Below are positions 36,516 to 45,746 of a DNA stretch of 64,000 bases, piece by piece. The stretch covers positions 1-64,000 of the forward strand of contig JBBRBB010000022.1 of the NCBI GenBank assembly GCA_038206235.1, in the 5' to 3' direction. The position numbers and the translations under genes are program-made. The stretch's first letter is position 1. Each line of letters begins with the position of its first letter. This DNA comes from JBBRBB01 sp038206235. GTDB taxonomy: Bacteria > Bacteroidota > Bacteroidia > Chitinophagales > Chitinophagaceae. The notes beneath the pieces were generated by a model, which made no database searches, had not been told where the DNA came from, and saw only the letters and a list, made by a program, of their open reading frames with translations.

Positions 36516-37613
36516 ATGCAAAACTGGATTTTAGTTATCAGAAAAAGGTTGTCAGCACATTTCTTTAAGTATTCAGCTCAGGTTTCAGTTTTTATTTTAG
36601 TCGCTTTTACTATTATGTCGTTCACTCCGGATAATAGTAAAATTATATCAACAGACAACTTATCATTTAAAGACAGTACAGATACCACAAAAGGATTTGT
36701 AAATCTGCTTTCAGGAAGTTCTTCCTCAAATTCGGTCTCATTCGAAATAAATTCCCGGGCAATGCCCTTTGTAAAGGATTTTATTAAACAGAATGGAAAC
36801 AAATTTGAGAATATGAAAGTATGGGGCAAGCCTTACTTTATTCTATACGAAAACATTCTAAGCCAATATGGATTACCCAAGGAATTAGAATACTTGTCTG
36901 TTGTTGAGAGTGATTTGCAATCAACCTGTATTTCCTGCGCCGGTGCAGTTGGTCCCTGGCAAATGATGCCTGCAGAGGCCCATCGCTGGGGTTTAAAAAC
37001 AGGCGGCAGATATGATGAGCGAACAGACTTTACGAAAAGCACACATGCCGCGGCCAAATTGCTTAAAACGCTTTATGGTGAGTATGGAGATTGGTTGTTA
37101 GTAATAGCAGCTTATAATGCAGGCCCCGGCGGAGTTGACAAAGCAATTAAAAGAGCCGGAAGCACTGATTTCTGGACGCTTCAATATTATCTTCCTGCCG
37201 AAACTCAAAGGCATGTAAAGAAATTCATCGCCACGCATTATTATTTTGAAGGCACAGGCGGCTGGACTACAATGACCGCAAGAGAGGCAAAATTTAAACA
37301 AACAGAAATAAACAATCCTTGCACAATTGAGAGTGCAACGACTCAAAATACTGCCACAATAGAAATAAGCGGCAGGTACAATTCGGTTGTGATTGCAAAT
37401 ACATTGATGATAGAGATTACTTTATTAAATCATCTTAACCCGCAATTAGACCAGCAATTAGCAGAAGGAAAACCTTACCAGTTAAGATTACCAAATGATA
37501 AGATAGAACTTTTCAGGGCAAAGAAGCAAGATATACTTAAAGAGAGTGTTCAGTTGCTGTTGTCATCTTCTGCTATGAACCCGGCTTCAAAGCAATTATT
37601 ATATTCATTTTAA
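36516..37613 (+). CDS. Membrane-bound lytic transglycosylase (MltD-like)
   Basis: A 365-residue periplasmic muramidase-type enzyme with an SLT domain about 100-260. The catalytic Glu is in YLSVVESDLQSTCISCAGAV, followed by GPWQMMPAEAHRWGL and the family motif VIAAYNAGPGGVDKAI. The N-terminus has one hydrophobic segment (SVFILVAFTIMSF) acting as signal or anchor. The tail (about 270-365) is one short domain rather than the LysM repeats found in classic MltD. A terminator follows at 37630-37664. Confidence 0.9.
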   Translation: MQNWILVIRKRLSAHFFKYSAQVSVFILVAFTIMSFTPDNSKIISTDNLSFKDSTDTTKGFVNLLSGSSSSNSVSFEINSRAMPFVKDFIKQNGNKFENMKVWGKPYFILYENILSQYGLPKELEYLSVVESDLQSTCISCAGAVGPWQMMPAEAHRWGLKTGGRYDERTDFTKSTHAAAKLLKTLYGEYGDWLLVIAAYNAGPGGVDKAIKRAGSTDFWTLQYYLPAETQRHVKKFIATHYYFEGTGGWTTMTAREAKFKQTEINNPCTIESATTQNTATIEISGRYNSVVIANTLMIEITLLNHLNPQLDQQLAEGKPYQLRLPNDKIELFRAKKQDILKESVQLLLSSSAMNPASKQLLYSF

Positions 37614-37629
37614 AAGCAAATAAGTCACT

Positions 37630-37664
37630 AAGTGTTCTGCATTCAAAAGTGCAGTACACTTTTT
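37630..37664 (+). terminator. Rho-independent terminator after the transglycosylase
   Basis: AAGTGT-t-CTGCA (37630-37641) pairs with TGCAG-t-ACACTT (37650-37661) over an 8-base loop with one T-T mismatch, then a T run. Confidence 0.85.
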
Positions 37665-37709
37665 CAATTTTCTGTTGACGCAAATCAGAATTCATCCTGT
37701 ATTTAATTT

Positions 37710-38900
37710 TTAAATAATTTTTTCATCAGATAAAGAATGGGAACTTATCTCATCCATCAACTTATTTAAAGTAATTTCTTCGAGCACTTCCCTTGCAGGT
37801 ATTTTATTTATATATCTCCATTTTACCAGCCTTATACACCCCTGTGCTATTTCAATTCCCGTAATATCACCATCACTAAAGCAGCAACACCCGCTGTTGA
37901 AATAGGTAGGACGTACGCCTGAAAAGTCAAGCAGTTTTTCTCCCTGCAGCGTTCTTACCGTTATCTGCTCCTCAATTTTTTTTATCGCTTCTGCATCATT
38001 CGTAGCATGTGCAATATTTAACTGCCTGTACAAACGCTCTATATGCGTTAATGAATTAAATACGGGCTGGTGTGTATGACCTGTAATCAGCAACAAATTT
38101 TTGCGGCTGCTGCTCCATTGATACATTAGGTTGTTGTGCTCCGTTTTTAACTGGTCGTTGTTTGCAGGCGTATTGGGATTAATATTGAGATACGATTGCA
38201 AAGGCGCCCACACATTGGCAACAAACCATTTGCTAAACCAGTTTCCATCGCTTTGCTTATCACCCTGGTGGCCGTGAGTAAGAAAAATATCGAGTGATGC
38301 ACCGTTTATTGCTGTGCGCAATATCGCCCCTTCATAAATAGAAACTTTTTGATGATAGATGCTTTCTAAATTTATATTTGCTAACGGATTATTGCCCCAG
38401 TCTAAATCATGATTGCCAAAAATTTTAATGAATGCATTACGCTGCAAAAACAGAGCTTCCTTTTCAAAGGATAATGTATTATTTTTCTTTACTGCTGCAA
38501 ATGTGTTTTCCCATAGCTCTTCACCATCACCCAGGTTGATGTAATAAAAATTATTTTCGTTGTAGTATTCAAGAGCAGCGAGATAATTTTTTTCCGCAGC
38601 TGCAAAATCATCTGAACCGTTTTTAGCGCCCTTATGCTGATCAGATAAAACAATAAACTTTTCATTATCTCCGGAGAATTCAATTAATGGGCCTTTTCTG
38701 CCGGGATTATTGAGAATGTGTGCATATAATTCTGACAGCGCTTTAAAAATTCTTTCCTTATCCGGGCGGGAAGAAAACCTATCGGCAATCCGGGTTACCG
38801 GATGCAGTAGTAGTTTTTGTAACAGCGAGGGCATGAGTATTGTAAATAAAGATAGGGCTGTAAAAATTATTGGAGGTGAAAATTGCGGAAGTTGTTTCAA
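37710..38900 (-). CDS. Metallophosphoesterase family protein
   Basis: A 396-residue calcineurin-like phosphoesterase. The metal-binding motifs are in order: SDQHKGAKNGSDD (first Asp-x-His), NLGDGEELW (GD), FGNHDLDWG (GNHD), LTHGHQGD (GH) and TGHTHQPVF (GHxH), covering about residues 80-275. A hydrophobic N-terminus (IIFTALSLFTILMPSLLQKLL) may be a membrane anchor. The first codon of this form is TTG at 38900; ATG at 38834 is an alternative that would remove most of that segment. Substrate unknown. A GC-rich repeat lies upstream at 38929-38952. Confidence 0.85.
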   Translation of the reverse strand: MKQLPQFSPPIIFTALSLFTILMPSLLQKLLLHPVTRIADRFSSRPDKERIFKALSELYAHILNNPGRKGPLIEFSGDNEKFIVLSDQHKGAKNGSDDFAAAEKNYLAALEYYNENNFYYINLGDGEELWENTFAAVKKNNTLSFEKEALFLQRNAFIKIFGNHDLDWGNNPLANINLESIYHQKVSIYEGAILRTAINGASLDIFLTHGHQGDKQSDGNWFSKWFVANVWAPLQSYLNINPNTPANNDQLKTEHNNLMYQWSSSRKNLLLITGHTHQPVFNSLTHIERLYRQLNIAHATNDAEAIKKIEEQITVRTLQGEKLLDFSGVRPTYFNSGCCCFSDGDITGIEIAQGCIRLVKWRYINKIPAREVLEEITLNKLMDEISSHSLSDEKII

Positions 38901-38928
38901 AAATTAAACACACAATAAAACTTCCGCC

Positions 38929-38952
38929 CCTGCCCGTTCCGTTCAGGCGGGC
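38929..38952. repeat. GC-rich 12-N4-8 repeat, intergenic copy
   Basis: On the minus strand it reads GCCCGCCTGAAC-GGAA-CGGGCAGG, sharing the 24-base layout with copies at 54927-54950 and, within mrp, 7779-7802. It stands between the SurA-like gene and the metallophosphoesterase gene. Confidence 0.75.
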
Positions 38953-39094
38953 ATAAAAAAAATCTCACCGAAGATGAATTAAAAGCTATGTGCAAATCTA
39001 TGTTTCTGTTGTTTCTTGTTGTAAATGTCGGAGACAAAAAAATACAAACAGGATTGATTCTTAATTCAGAATATTCAAAGCCCGCGCTAAATTA

Positions 39095-40480
39095 TTATTT
39101 GCCTGCATTTGCAGCTGCCGCATTCATCCAATCACTCATATTGGGGCAACTGGTATATTCTTTATCTATCGAGATGTAATAATCAGTGATATGCTCAGCA
39201 AACCATTTTTGCAGAACCTGCATCTTTTTTTCTTCCAAAGCTCTTTGAGCAATTTTGTTATAATCGTCCTTTAAATTTTCCCGGTGCGGCTCGGTTGTTG
39301 ACTTCAAATACACAAGACGAACGGCAGTACGTCCTCTCTCATCGGTATATGTTAATGGCATGGATATATCACCCACCTTCATATTTTTTAAATTAACAAC
39401 AAGGTCTTTATCTAAATGGTCAATGGTTAAAAATGTGGAGCCATCATAAGCTGTGAATAAGCCTGCACTGTATTTGCTGTTTTCATCTTCACTGTACTTA
39501 TTGACCGCTTCACCAAATTTCACTTTGCCTGCAATTATCTTTGAGCGCACGGTATCAAGCTTCACCTTTGCCTCATTTATTTCCGCTTCGGTAACTGTGG
39601 GGATAACAAGTATATGCCTTACCACGGCATCATCTCCGGCACGGCTTACCATTTGAATAATATGCAAACCGAATTTACTTTTGATTACAGGGGATACCTG
39701 CCCCTCTTTTAATTTAAAGGCAGCGGCCATAAAAGCAGGGTCCCAGTTTTTATCGTTTCGGTTAATGTTGTATTGACCGCCATTATCTTTACTGCCAGGG
39801 TCTTGAGAATAAATTTTTGCAAGGTCAGCAAATTTTTTAGCACCGCTTTCTATCTGCTGTTTCAGTGTGTACAATTGATTGGCAACATATTCCTCCACAT
39901 CTTTATTGGCCTTGGGAAATAAAACGATTTGTCCCACTTCCAGCTCGCTCTCATAAAAAACCAAACTATCGGCAGGTATTTTATTAAAATAATTTTTTAC
40001 TTCTGTGGGTGTTATTTTCACGTTGTCAAGAATTTTGGTTCGCATTTGCTCTGCGAGCTTTTTTTCCCTGAACGGTTCCCTGAAATCTTCTTTAATCTGA
40101 TAAACCGTTTTACCGGCAACCTGCTCCAGTATTTCCTGTGAGCCGTAAGAGTTTATAAAACCTCTTATCTGGTTATCGAGCAGAGCGTCTAACTCGTCGT
40201 CGCTGATAGGCAATGAATCTTTTATTGCCTGTAACACCAGTAATTTCTGAATTAGCTGACCTTCTAAAAAAGCACATTCGGGATTTGGTGGTAACTGCGC
40301 TTCCTGCCCCTGACGCTTATAATCGTCAATAGCATTGGCAATATCGCTTTGCAGAATAATTTTATCGCCAACTTGTGCAATGATTTTATCTGCCACAATT
40401 TTTTGCGGTTGTGCAAATGATAAAATACAAAAGCAGGAGATGAATACTGTTATAAATAAAACGGAGATTGAAAATTTCAT
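39095..40480 (-). CDS. SurA-like periplasmic peptidyl-prolyl isomerase
   Basis: A 461-residue outer-membrane-protein chaperone. ATG at 40480 is chosen over a TTG three codons upstream. The signal peptide ends SFAQ. A SurA-type N-terminal helical region (about 25-165: VADKIIAQVGDKIILQSDI, QLIQKLLVLQAI) is followed by two parvulin domains: one with FADLAKIYSQDPGSKDNGG and KFGLHIIQMVSR, and a second starting RHILVIPTV with KFGEAVNKYSEDENSKYSAG. An exact -7 element (40487-40494, TACTTTTG on this strand) lies 6 bases before the ATG, implying a nearly leaderless message. Confidence 0.9.
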   Translation of the reverse strand: MKFSISVLFITVFISCFCILSFAQPQKIVADKIIAQVGDKIILQSDIANAIDDYKRQGQEAQLPPNPECAFLEGQLIQKLLVLQAIKDSLPISDDELDALLDNQIRGFINSYGSQEILEQVAGKTVYQIKEDFREPFREKKLAEQMRTKILDNVKITPTEVKNYFNKIPADSLVFYESELEVGQIVLFPKANKDVEEYVANQLYTLKQQIESGAKKFADLAKIYSQDPGSKDNGGQYNINRNDKNWDPAFMAAAFKLKEGQVSPVIKSKFGLHIIQMVSRAGDDAVVRHILVIPTVTEAEINEAKVKLDTVRSKIIAGKVKFGEAVNKYSEDENSKYSAGLFTAYDGSTFLTIDHLDKDLVVNLKNMKVGDISMPLTYTDERGRTAVRLVYLKSTTEPHRENLKDDYNKIAQRALEEKKMQVLQKWFAEHITDYYISIDKEYTSCPNMSDWMNAAAANAGK

Positions 40481-40486
40481 AGAAAT

Positions 40487-40494
40487 CAAAAGTA
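40487..40494 (-). promoter_or_regulatory. Bacteroidota -7 element of the SurA-like gene
   Basis: TACTTTTG on the minus strand, ending 6 bases before the ATG at 40480. Confidence 0.35.
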
Positions 40495-40685
40495 TTGTAT
40501 TCAGTATGAGTTAGTAATAATGGGAGTTGCTTTTAACAAATTGATGAGAGAAGAGCCTCCATTATTTTAAAATAATTGAACAGGATTTTTTGTGTTGGCT
40601 TTTGTTCCTCCAGTCTTCACAATCGAAGATGATAAAACTAAAGCTGGCATTCAAAAAAATTTCTAACAACCTTTGTAAATTCGTC

Positions 40686-41747
40686 TTACTGCACCACCCC
40701 ATCTTCCAGCTTTTTTACCGCACCAATGGTAAGCGGCGCATCAGGGCGGGCAAACAACACACCGCTCACGACAACAGTATCACCTGCATTTACACCGCTC
40801 GTTATTTCCACCGTTGCCGCCTGCCGCAAGCCGGTTTCTATGTTCACAAAAGCAGCCTTGCCATTTTTCATCAAAACAAGCATATCATTTTTTGCATCCG
40901 GAATTATAGCATTGGTTGGCACCAGTATGCTGTTTTTATCAGTGCCGGCATTTACATACACTTTTACAAATGCGCCGGGGTTAATAGTGCCATTCTGCAG
41001 CAGGGCACGCACTTTTAAATTTCGGGTATTAATATCTATCTGCGGCTCTGCAGCTACAACAACAGCTTTTATTTTTTGCTGCCGCGCAACATCGGCCACT
41101 ACATAAACTGAAACACCTTTTTTTACAAATGCCGAATATTCTTGGGGCAAAGTAAAATCAATCTTTATTTTATTTACTTGCTGAATAGTTGCAATAATAC
41201 TTGCAGGCGTTATATACGAGCCGGGGCTTACCTGCCGTAAACCTGCATTGCCACTGAAGGGCGCCCTGATATAGGTTTTATTAATTTGAGCTTGCGTATA
41301 AGCAATGTCTGCCTTAATGCTGGTTACCTGGTTTACCGCAGCATCATAATCTGCCTGGTTTAAACCCTTTATCTCTAATAATTTACTCAGCCGCTGTTCT
41401 GTTTTTTCAGCAAGCTCAAGTGAGGCAGTTGATTTAATAAGCTGTGCCTGCAGGTCTGCATCATTAATACGTGCAATCAATGTTCCTTTTGAAATAAATG
41501 CCCCTTCAGGTACATTAAGATAAGTAATGATGCCGCTTATTTCAGGGTGAAGCTCGGCAGATTCATTTGCCACTGCCGTGCCGTTTACTTCAATATTATT
41601 TTGTATAACGGTTGGGTGCGCAACAATAACATCAACCCTTACGGGCGGTGCAGCTTTTTGCTGAGGTTGTTCTTTTTTATTGTTGCACGCAGAAAGAAAA
41701 ATAATAAGTAAAATTAAAATAACATCATACCCTTTATTTAAAAACAT
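40686..41747 (-). CDS. RND efflux periplasmic adaptor (membrane fusion protein)
   Basis: A 353-residue MdtA/AcrA-type adaptor lipoprotein (lipobox LSACN near 17-21). It has the split biotinyl-lipoyl domain (SGIITYLNVPEGAFISKGTL and IRAPFSGNAGLRQVSPGSYI), the helical hairpin between them (ASLELAEKTEQRLSKLLEIK) and the beta-barrel and membrane-proximal parts after residue 190. It should join an inner-membrane RND pump to an outer-membrane channel, but neither gene is adjacent; the downstream neighbour is the SurA-like gene. It is therefore an orphan adaptor here. Confidence 0.9.
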   Translation of the reverse strand: MFLNKGYDVILILLIIFLSACNNKKEQPQQKAAPPVRVDVIVAHPTVIQNNIEVNGTAVANESAELHPEISGIITYLNVPEGAFISKGTLIARINDADLQAQLIKSTASLELAEKTEQRLSKLLEIKGLNQADYDAAVNQVTSIKADIAYTQAQINKTYIRAPFSGNAGLRQVSPGSYITPASIIATIQQVNKIKIDFTLPQEYSAFVKKGVSVYVVADVARQQKIKAVVVAAEPQIDINTRNLKVRALLQNGTINPGAFVKVYVNAGTDKNSILVPTNAIIPDAKNDMLVLMKNGKAAFVNIETGLRQAATVEITSGVNAGDTVVVSGVLFARPDAPLTIGAVKKLEDGVVQ

Positions 41748-41871
41748 GCTTGTTCATTTATTTTACTATGAAAGATAAAGATAAACGTTTAAGTTTTGTC
41801 TGTTATATTAACAGCATCAAAAACACCTGCTGAAAAAATATTCTTCTTAACTTCAATTTTGATAACCTAGT

Positions 41872-42768
41872 ATGCACACAAAGCTCATCGCTCTGCTTCT
41901 TCTTTTCAGCATACAGGCTGCCTCTCAAAAAAAAGATGCCAGCCTGCAAAAAAAAGTTGAACAATTAACTACAGGCTTTCATGGAAGCATAGGGATTTAT
42001 ATACATGATTTGAAAAAAGATAAAATTGTTTCAATCAACAGCGATACAATTTATCCCACAGCGAGCATGGTGAAAATTCCTATACTCACAGGCATCATGA
42101 ATAAAATGAATAATGGAGAACTCAACTATCATCAGGTATTAACTTATAGAGATTCGCTTTATTATGATGAGGGAGATGATATACTTGCCCAATTTAAAGA
42201 CAGCGCTGCAATTGAATTAAGTAAAGTGATCATGCTGATGCTTACTACCAGTGATAATTGTGCAAGCCTTTGGTTGCAGGGACTTGCAGGCGGAGGCAAA
42301 CGCATTAATGCTATTCTCGACAGCATAGGCATACCCAATACGAGAGTAAACAGCCGCACACAGGGAAGAGAAAATAACAGAACGATGTTTGGCTGGGGAC
42401 AAACCACGCCAAAAGATATGGCAACTTTTATGGAGCGAATTGCAGAAGGTGATATTCTGAATAAAAAATCAAGCGAAAAAATGTTACGCTTATTAGGGAG
42501 ACAATATTGGGATGAAGAAGCATTATCGCAAATTCCGCCGGGAGTTTTTGCGGCTGATAAAAATGGCGCTGTTGATGCCAGCAGAGGCGAAGTAGTCTAT
42601 GTGAATTGCAGTCACCCTTACATATTTTGTATCTGTACTAAAAATAATGAAGACCAAAGCTGGGAGTATAATAATGAAGCATGGGTGCTAACAAGAAAAT
42701 TATCTTCCCTGCTATGGAAATATTTTAATCCTGAAAGTGATTGGGTTGGTGAGCCTGTATCGAGATAG
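41872..42768 (+). CDS. Serine hydrolase with class A beta-lactamase fold
   Basis: A 298-residue exported protein (signal peptide to about 18). The active-site pieces are the SxxK in PTASMVKIPIL (near S67), the SDN in LTTSDNCASLWL, and KNG in AADKNGAVDAS in place of the KTG triad. The omega-loop region (GRENNRTMFGWGQTTPKDMA) has TPxDMA but no clear E-P-E-L-N motif, so true beta-lactamase activity is uncertain and a penicillin-binding or peptidase role is equally possible. It is convergent with the glycosyltransferase gene. Confidence 0.82.
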   Translation: MHTKLIALLLLFSIQAASQKKDASLQKKVEQLTTGFHGSIGIYIHDLKKDKIVSINSDTIYPTASMVKIPILTGIMNKMNNGELNYHQVLTYRDSLYYDEGDDILAQFKDSAAIELSKVIMLMLTTSDNCASLWLQGLAGGGKRINAILDSIGIPNTRVNSRTQGRENNRTMFGWGQTTPKDMATFMERIAEGDILNKKSSEKMLRLLGRQYWDEEALSQIPPGVFAADKNGAVDASRGEVVYVNCSHPYIFCICTKNNEDQSWEYNNEAWVLTRKLSSLLWKYFNPESDWVGEPVSR

Positions 42769-42804
42769 CATAACCTGAGTCTTGAATGGTCTTCCCTTCA
42801 TAGC

Positions 42805-42866
42805 CACATAGAAATCATAAGTGGGCCGTAGAGATTTGAATAACCTCTATTTGTTTTTTCTATGTG
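42805..42866. repeat. Inverted repeat in a convergent gene gap
   Basis: CACATAGAAA (42805-42814) and TTTCTATGTG (42857-42866) pair perfectly, with a smaller nested TAGAG/CTCTA inside. It is followed by word-like copies TATGTGCC / TGTGTGCC / TATGTGG up to 42884. It may terminate both convergent genes. Confidence 0.55.
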
Positions 42867-42876
42867 CCTTGTGTGC

Positions 42877-43968
42877 CTATGTGGTAAGTTGGTTAACAAA
42901 ATCAGCCAATATTTTTTTGAATGCGGAAGTATCAATTGCAGGTAAATTGTAAGTAAATTCTTTTGCGTTGTTCAGATGCAATAAAAAATCATCATCCTGT
43001 TGAAAACTATAACACCATGCCTGTTTTTTAAGATGCGCTGCAAGATATTCCTGTTCTGTTTGCCCGGGGGTAGGAATCAAGACACATTTTTTTTGCAGCG
43101 ATAGCATTTCCATCACTGTAGTATATCCGCATCGGCTTATAATAAATTCGCTCTCATTAATCAGTTGCTGCATTTCGGCAGTAGCTGCATGATTAAAGAT
43201 TGTAAAATTTTCAGACACATTCAAATTAACAGTGTCCCCGGGTTTTCCTCTTACAATAAGTATTTTATCATGCAGCGCAGAAAGCCGAAAAAGCAATTTA
43301 TTTTCAAGCACAGTTCGCTGCGGTTCCGGCCCGGATAATATTATCATCCAATCATATTTTTTTTCTTCTGTTTTTTTTATTTCAAATCTTGATAATGGAC
43401 CAATATATTTAACAGGAATTGCAGGAAGTTTTTTAGGATGTGATAAATTTCCTGCAATATTATTTTCTCCCTCAGCATCAGGAATCCAGCATTCACTAAA
43501 CCGGTTGATATATTGATAATTTATTTTTTGAATGAATTTATTAAGCGAGTTATAAGCAGCTTGAATCTGTAATTGATGTGTGATAAAAATACAGGGAACC
43601 TTTGAAGAATATAATCCATAACGATTATCAGAAATAACCACATCAATTTTATATTGTTCAATCGTGTTGCTGAGCCATTTATTTTCTTTTTTTATAGCCG
43701 ATAAAATTTTAGGAGTTTGCCATAAAATTTTTAACGGCATTATTCGTTTATGTTTTGAATAGGTGATATTGTATCCCTCCAAATGCAAAAAAGAAAACGC
43801 ATGAAATTCGGCTTGCAATAGTTTTTTTTGAGCACCGGATGAGGCTATAAAAACTTCACATTCAAGCTGCATTAAAAAATGAATAAGCGGTATACATCTT
43901 GTTGCATGGCCCAGCCCCCAGTCAAGCGGGGCTATCAGGATTTTTGTATGTGCAATACTATTTTTCAA
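42877..43968 (-). CDS. Glycosyltransferase, family 28/MurG-like
   Basis: A 363-residue GT-B fold glycosyltransferase. The start KILIAPLDWGLGHATRC IPL has the G-x-G-H-x-x-R loop of nucleotide-sugar enzymes that act on lipid acceptors. The C-terminal half has the donor-binding motif EFIISRCGYTTVMEMLSL and IPTPGQTEQEYLAAHLKK, as in MurG and related GT28 proteins. The product is unknown; it may modify an envelope lipid or polysaccharide. The start codon is TTG at 43968, since no in-frame ATG lies before the conserved N-terminus. Confidence 0.8.
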   Translation of the reverse strand: MKNSIAHTKILIAPLDWGLGHATRCIPLIHFLMQLECEVFIASSGAQKKLLQAEFHAFSFLHLEGYNITYSKHKRIMPLKILWQTPKILSAIKKENKWLSNTIEQYKIDVVISDNRYGLYSSKVPCIFITHQLQIQAAYNSLNKFIQKINYQYINRFSECWIPDAEGENNIAGNLSHPKKLPAIPVKYIGPLSRFEIKKTEEKKYDWMIILSGPEPQRTVLENKLLFRLSALHDKILIVRGKPGDTVNLNVSENFTIFNHAATAEMQQLINESEFIISRCGYTTVMEMLSLQKKCVLIPTPGQTEQEYLAAHLKKQAWCYSFQQDDDFLLHLNNAKEFTYNLPAIDTSAFKKILADFVNQLTT

Positions 43969-44014
43969 AAAAAATTAATAATATTCAAAATTCACGTAAT
44001 TTAGAGACCGAAAA

Positions 44015-44143
44015 ATGAGCAGGAAAATAAATTTGAGCATTGTTATACTATTGTTTCTATTAATTCTGAGTTCCTGCAGTTCTTCAAAATATAATTCTAA
44101 AAAACCTTGCGGCTGTCCGCCAAAGAGAGGAATTGTAGGATGA
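44015..44143 (+). CDS. Very small lipoprotein, 42 residues
   Basis: A short frame that looks real: a basic start (MSRKIN), a hydrophobic stretch (LSIVILLFLLIL), a lipobox LSSC at residue 21, a Ser-rich linker and the ending KKPCGCPPKRGIVG. The closing C-G-C-P-x-K-x-G-x-V-G pattern is what I recall from tiny Bacteroidota lipoproteins near envelope genes. Function unknown. It is the first gene of a possible pair with the frame at 44175, and divergent from the glycosyltransferase gene. Confidence 0.6.
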   Translation: MSRKINLSIVILLFLLILSSCSSSKYNSKKPCGCPPKRGIVG

Positions 44144-44174
44144 AAATAAATATACACACTAAACCAGGTTGGTT

Positions 44175-44423
44175 ATGAACTCCCGAAACAGAGACCTTCT
44201 GGTACTTACCAAAAAGGCTGCAATGAATGCAGAAGAGCTTGAGCATGAAATTGAGCTTCTAAACGATTTGTTGTACCTGGTAGAAAGTTGCAACACGGTT
44301 TGCATTGCCAATGAAATTGTTGACTTAAACCAGTACAAAATTATTCAGAAGATTTACCTGGTACGGCAATTGCTCAAGGATTCGCATTTGAAGCCTTTTG
44401 TATTTATCTGCAATAAAAACTAA
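44175..44423 (+). CDS. Small hypothetical protein
   Basis: An 82-residue protein from ATG 44175 (an upstream in-frame TTG at 44169 is less likely). It looks all-helical (RDLLVLTKKAAMNAEELEHE, ELLNDLLYLVESCNTV, YKIIQKIYLVRQLLKD). No domain recognised and no membrane segment. It follows the tiny lipoprotein after 31 bases on the same strand and may be cotranscribed. Confidence 0.5.
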   Translation: MNSRNRDLLVLTKKAAMNAEELEHEIELLNDLLYLVESCNTVCIANEIVDLNQYKIIQKIYLVRQLLKDSHLKPFVFICNKN

Positions 44424-44469
44424 AGCAATTAATAATTTTTAAAACCTTTAGTTTTAATCCATTATTCTT

Positions 44470-45726
44470 TTAATAGAGTTTTTCAAGAGCAAAATCAAGC
44501 CTCTGCAGAAAAGCATTAATTTCTTTTATATGACAAGTTCCCACGCTTAACCGGTACCACGGAGATTGCCTGCTTGCTCCAAATGCATGGAAGGGAACTA
44601 CTGCAAGCCTTGCTTCATTCAGTAAATAGGCAGTAACATCAGATTGTGTTTCAAGAATTCTATTTTCGTATCTTTTTCCGCACAGATCAAATTTTATGGT
44701 AAGATAGATAGCCGCTTGCGGCGCAATTGCATCTACTTCATATCCTTTTTCTTTCAAGGAAATAAATCCATCATAAATTCTTTCTAACCTTTCTGCCAAG
44801 GCTGCCCTAAAGTGAATAAAATGTTTCTCCACAGCATTAATATCACATAAGTATTGAGCGGTGGCCTTTTGCTCAGCCATGGGCGCCCAAGCGCCTATAT
44901 GTGTAAGCAATGCTTTCATCTTTGCAATAATTTTCGAGGGTCCCAATGCCCACCCTACTCTTACTCCTGTTGCAGCAAATGCCTTAGAAATACCGTCAAT
45001 AAAAATAGTGTACTCTTTCATTTCAGGGGCTATAGCAACAGGATTATAATGCTTAATGCTTCCATAAGTTAAAGTCCAGTACATCTGGTCAAACATCAGG
45101 TATAATTTCTTTTCACTATCCCTGCGTGTATTATTTTCTTTAATAATCAGGTGGCAAATCTCAGCCAGATTTTTTTCTGATAATGTTGTGCCCGTTGGGT
45201 TTTGCGGAGTGCATAAGCAAATAAGCGAGGCTCCTTTTATATGCTTCTCTATATCGGCTGCTGTGGGCATAAAATTATTTTCGGGCATAGCTTCAATTAC
45301 ACAATGCTCGGCTTCGGTTATATGAGTGTAATGATTGTTGTTCCAGGATGGCACAGCGTAAATTACTTTATCGCCTTTATCAACAACGGTTTTAAATAAG
45401 GTATAAATAAGAGGGCGGCCGCCGCTTGCTATTAAAATTTCATTTAATGAATATTGCAAGCCCTGCCATTCTTTTAAAAAATGTAAAACAGCCGTGCGCA
45501 ACTCTGCAACACCATCTGCAGGAGGATAATTTGTGTAATGCTTTTGATAGCATTCAATAATAAGCTCTTCAAACTCTTTGGGTATTGGAAAAATAGAGGG
45601 GTCAAAATCTCCAATAGTGAAATTGAATATTTTTTCTCCCATTTTTTTGCGCTCATTTATCTCGTTACCTAAGCGCACAATTTCAGAGCCTACAAGGGTT
45701 TCTGCCAGTGTACTTAATTTACTCAT
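44470..45726 (-). CDS. PLP-dependent aminotransferase, class I/II
   Basis: A 418-residue fold-type I aminotransferase. It has NFTIGDFDPS near the start, YPPADGVAELRTAV, the GGR in LIASGGRPLIYTL, PQNPTGTTLSEK, the PLP-binding Asp/Tyr region LYLMFDQMYWTLTYG and the Schiff-base lysine in FIDGISKAFAATGVRVGWALG. The C-terminal Arg that binds the substrate carboxylate is in PWYRLSVGTCH. It resembles aspartate aminotransferase-like enzymes, but the GGRP/YTL segment differs from the classical AspC, so the substrate is left open. Confidence 0.88.
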   Translation of the reverse strand: MSKLSTLAETLVGSEIVRLGNEINERKKMGEKIFNFTIGDFDPSIFPIPKEFEELIIECYQKHYTNYPPADGVAELRTAVLHFLKEWQGLQYSLNEILIASGGRPLIYTLFKTVVDKGDKVIYAVPSWNNNHYTHITEAEHCVIEAMPENNFMPTAADIEKHIKGASLICLCTPQNPTGTTLSEKNLAEICHLIIKENNTRRDSEKKLYLMFDQMYWTLTYGSIKHYNPVAIAPEMKEYTIFIDGISKAFAATGVRVGWALGPSKIIAKMKALLTHIGAWAPMAEQKATAQYLCDINAVEKHFIHFRAALAERLERIYDGFISLKEKGYEVDAIAPQAAIYLTIKFDLCGKRYENRILETQSDVTAYLLNEARLAVVPFHAFGASRQSPWYRLSVGTCHIKEINAFLQRLDFALEKLY

Positions 45727-45746
45727 ATAAAAATGGATTGATTGTT

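Noticed and set aside
38761..38775. GC-rich CCCGCCCGGA-like stretch within the metallophosphoesterase gene
   Set aside because: Only half of the repeat pattern is present and the residues fit the protein, so I treat it as chance.
38988..39179. Plus-strand frame of 63 codons between two minus-strand genes
   Set aside because: It overlaps the end of the SurA-like gene and does not resemble a protein family; the first part is AT-rich spacer.
40490..40685. Short minus-strand frame of 28 codons downstream of the RND adaptor
   Set aside because: No conserved features, and too short to separate from chance.
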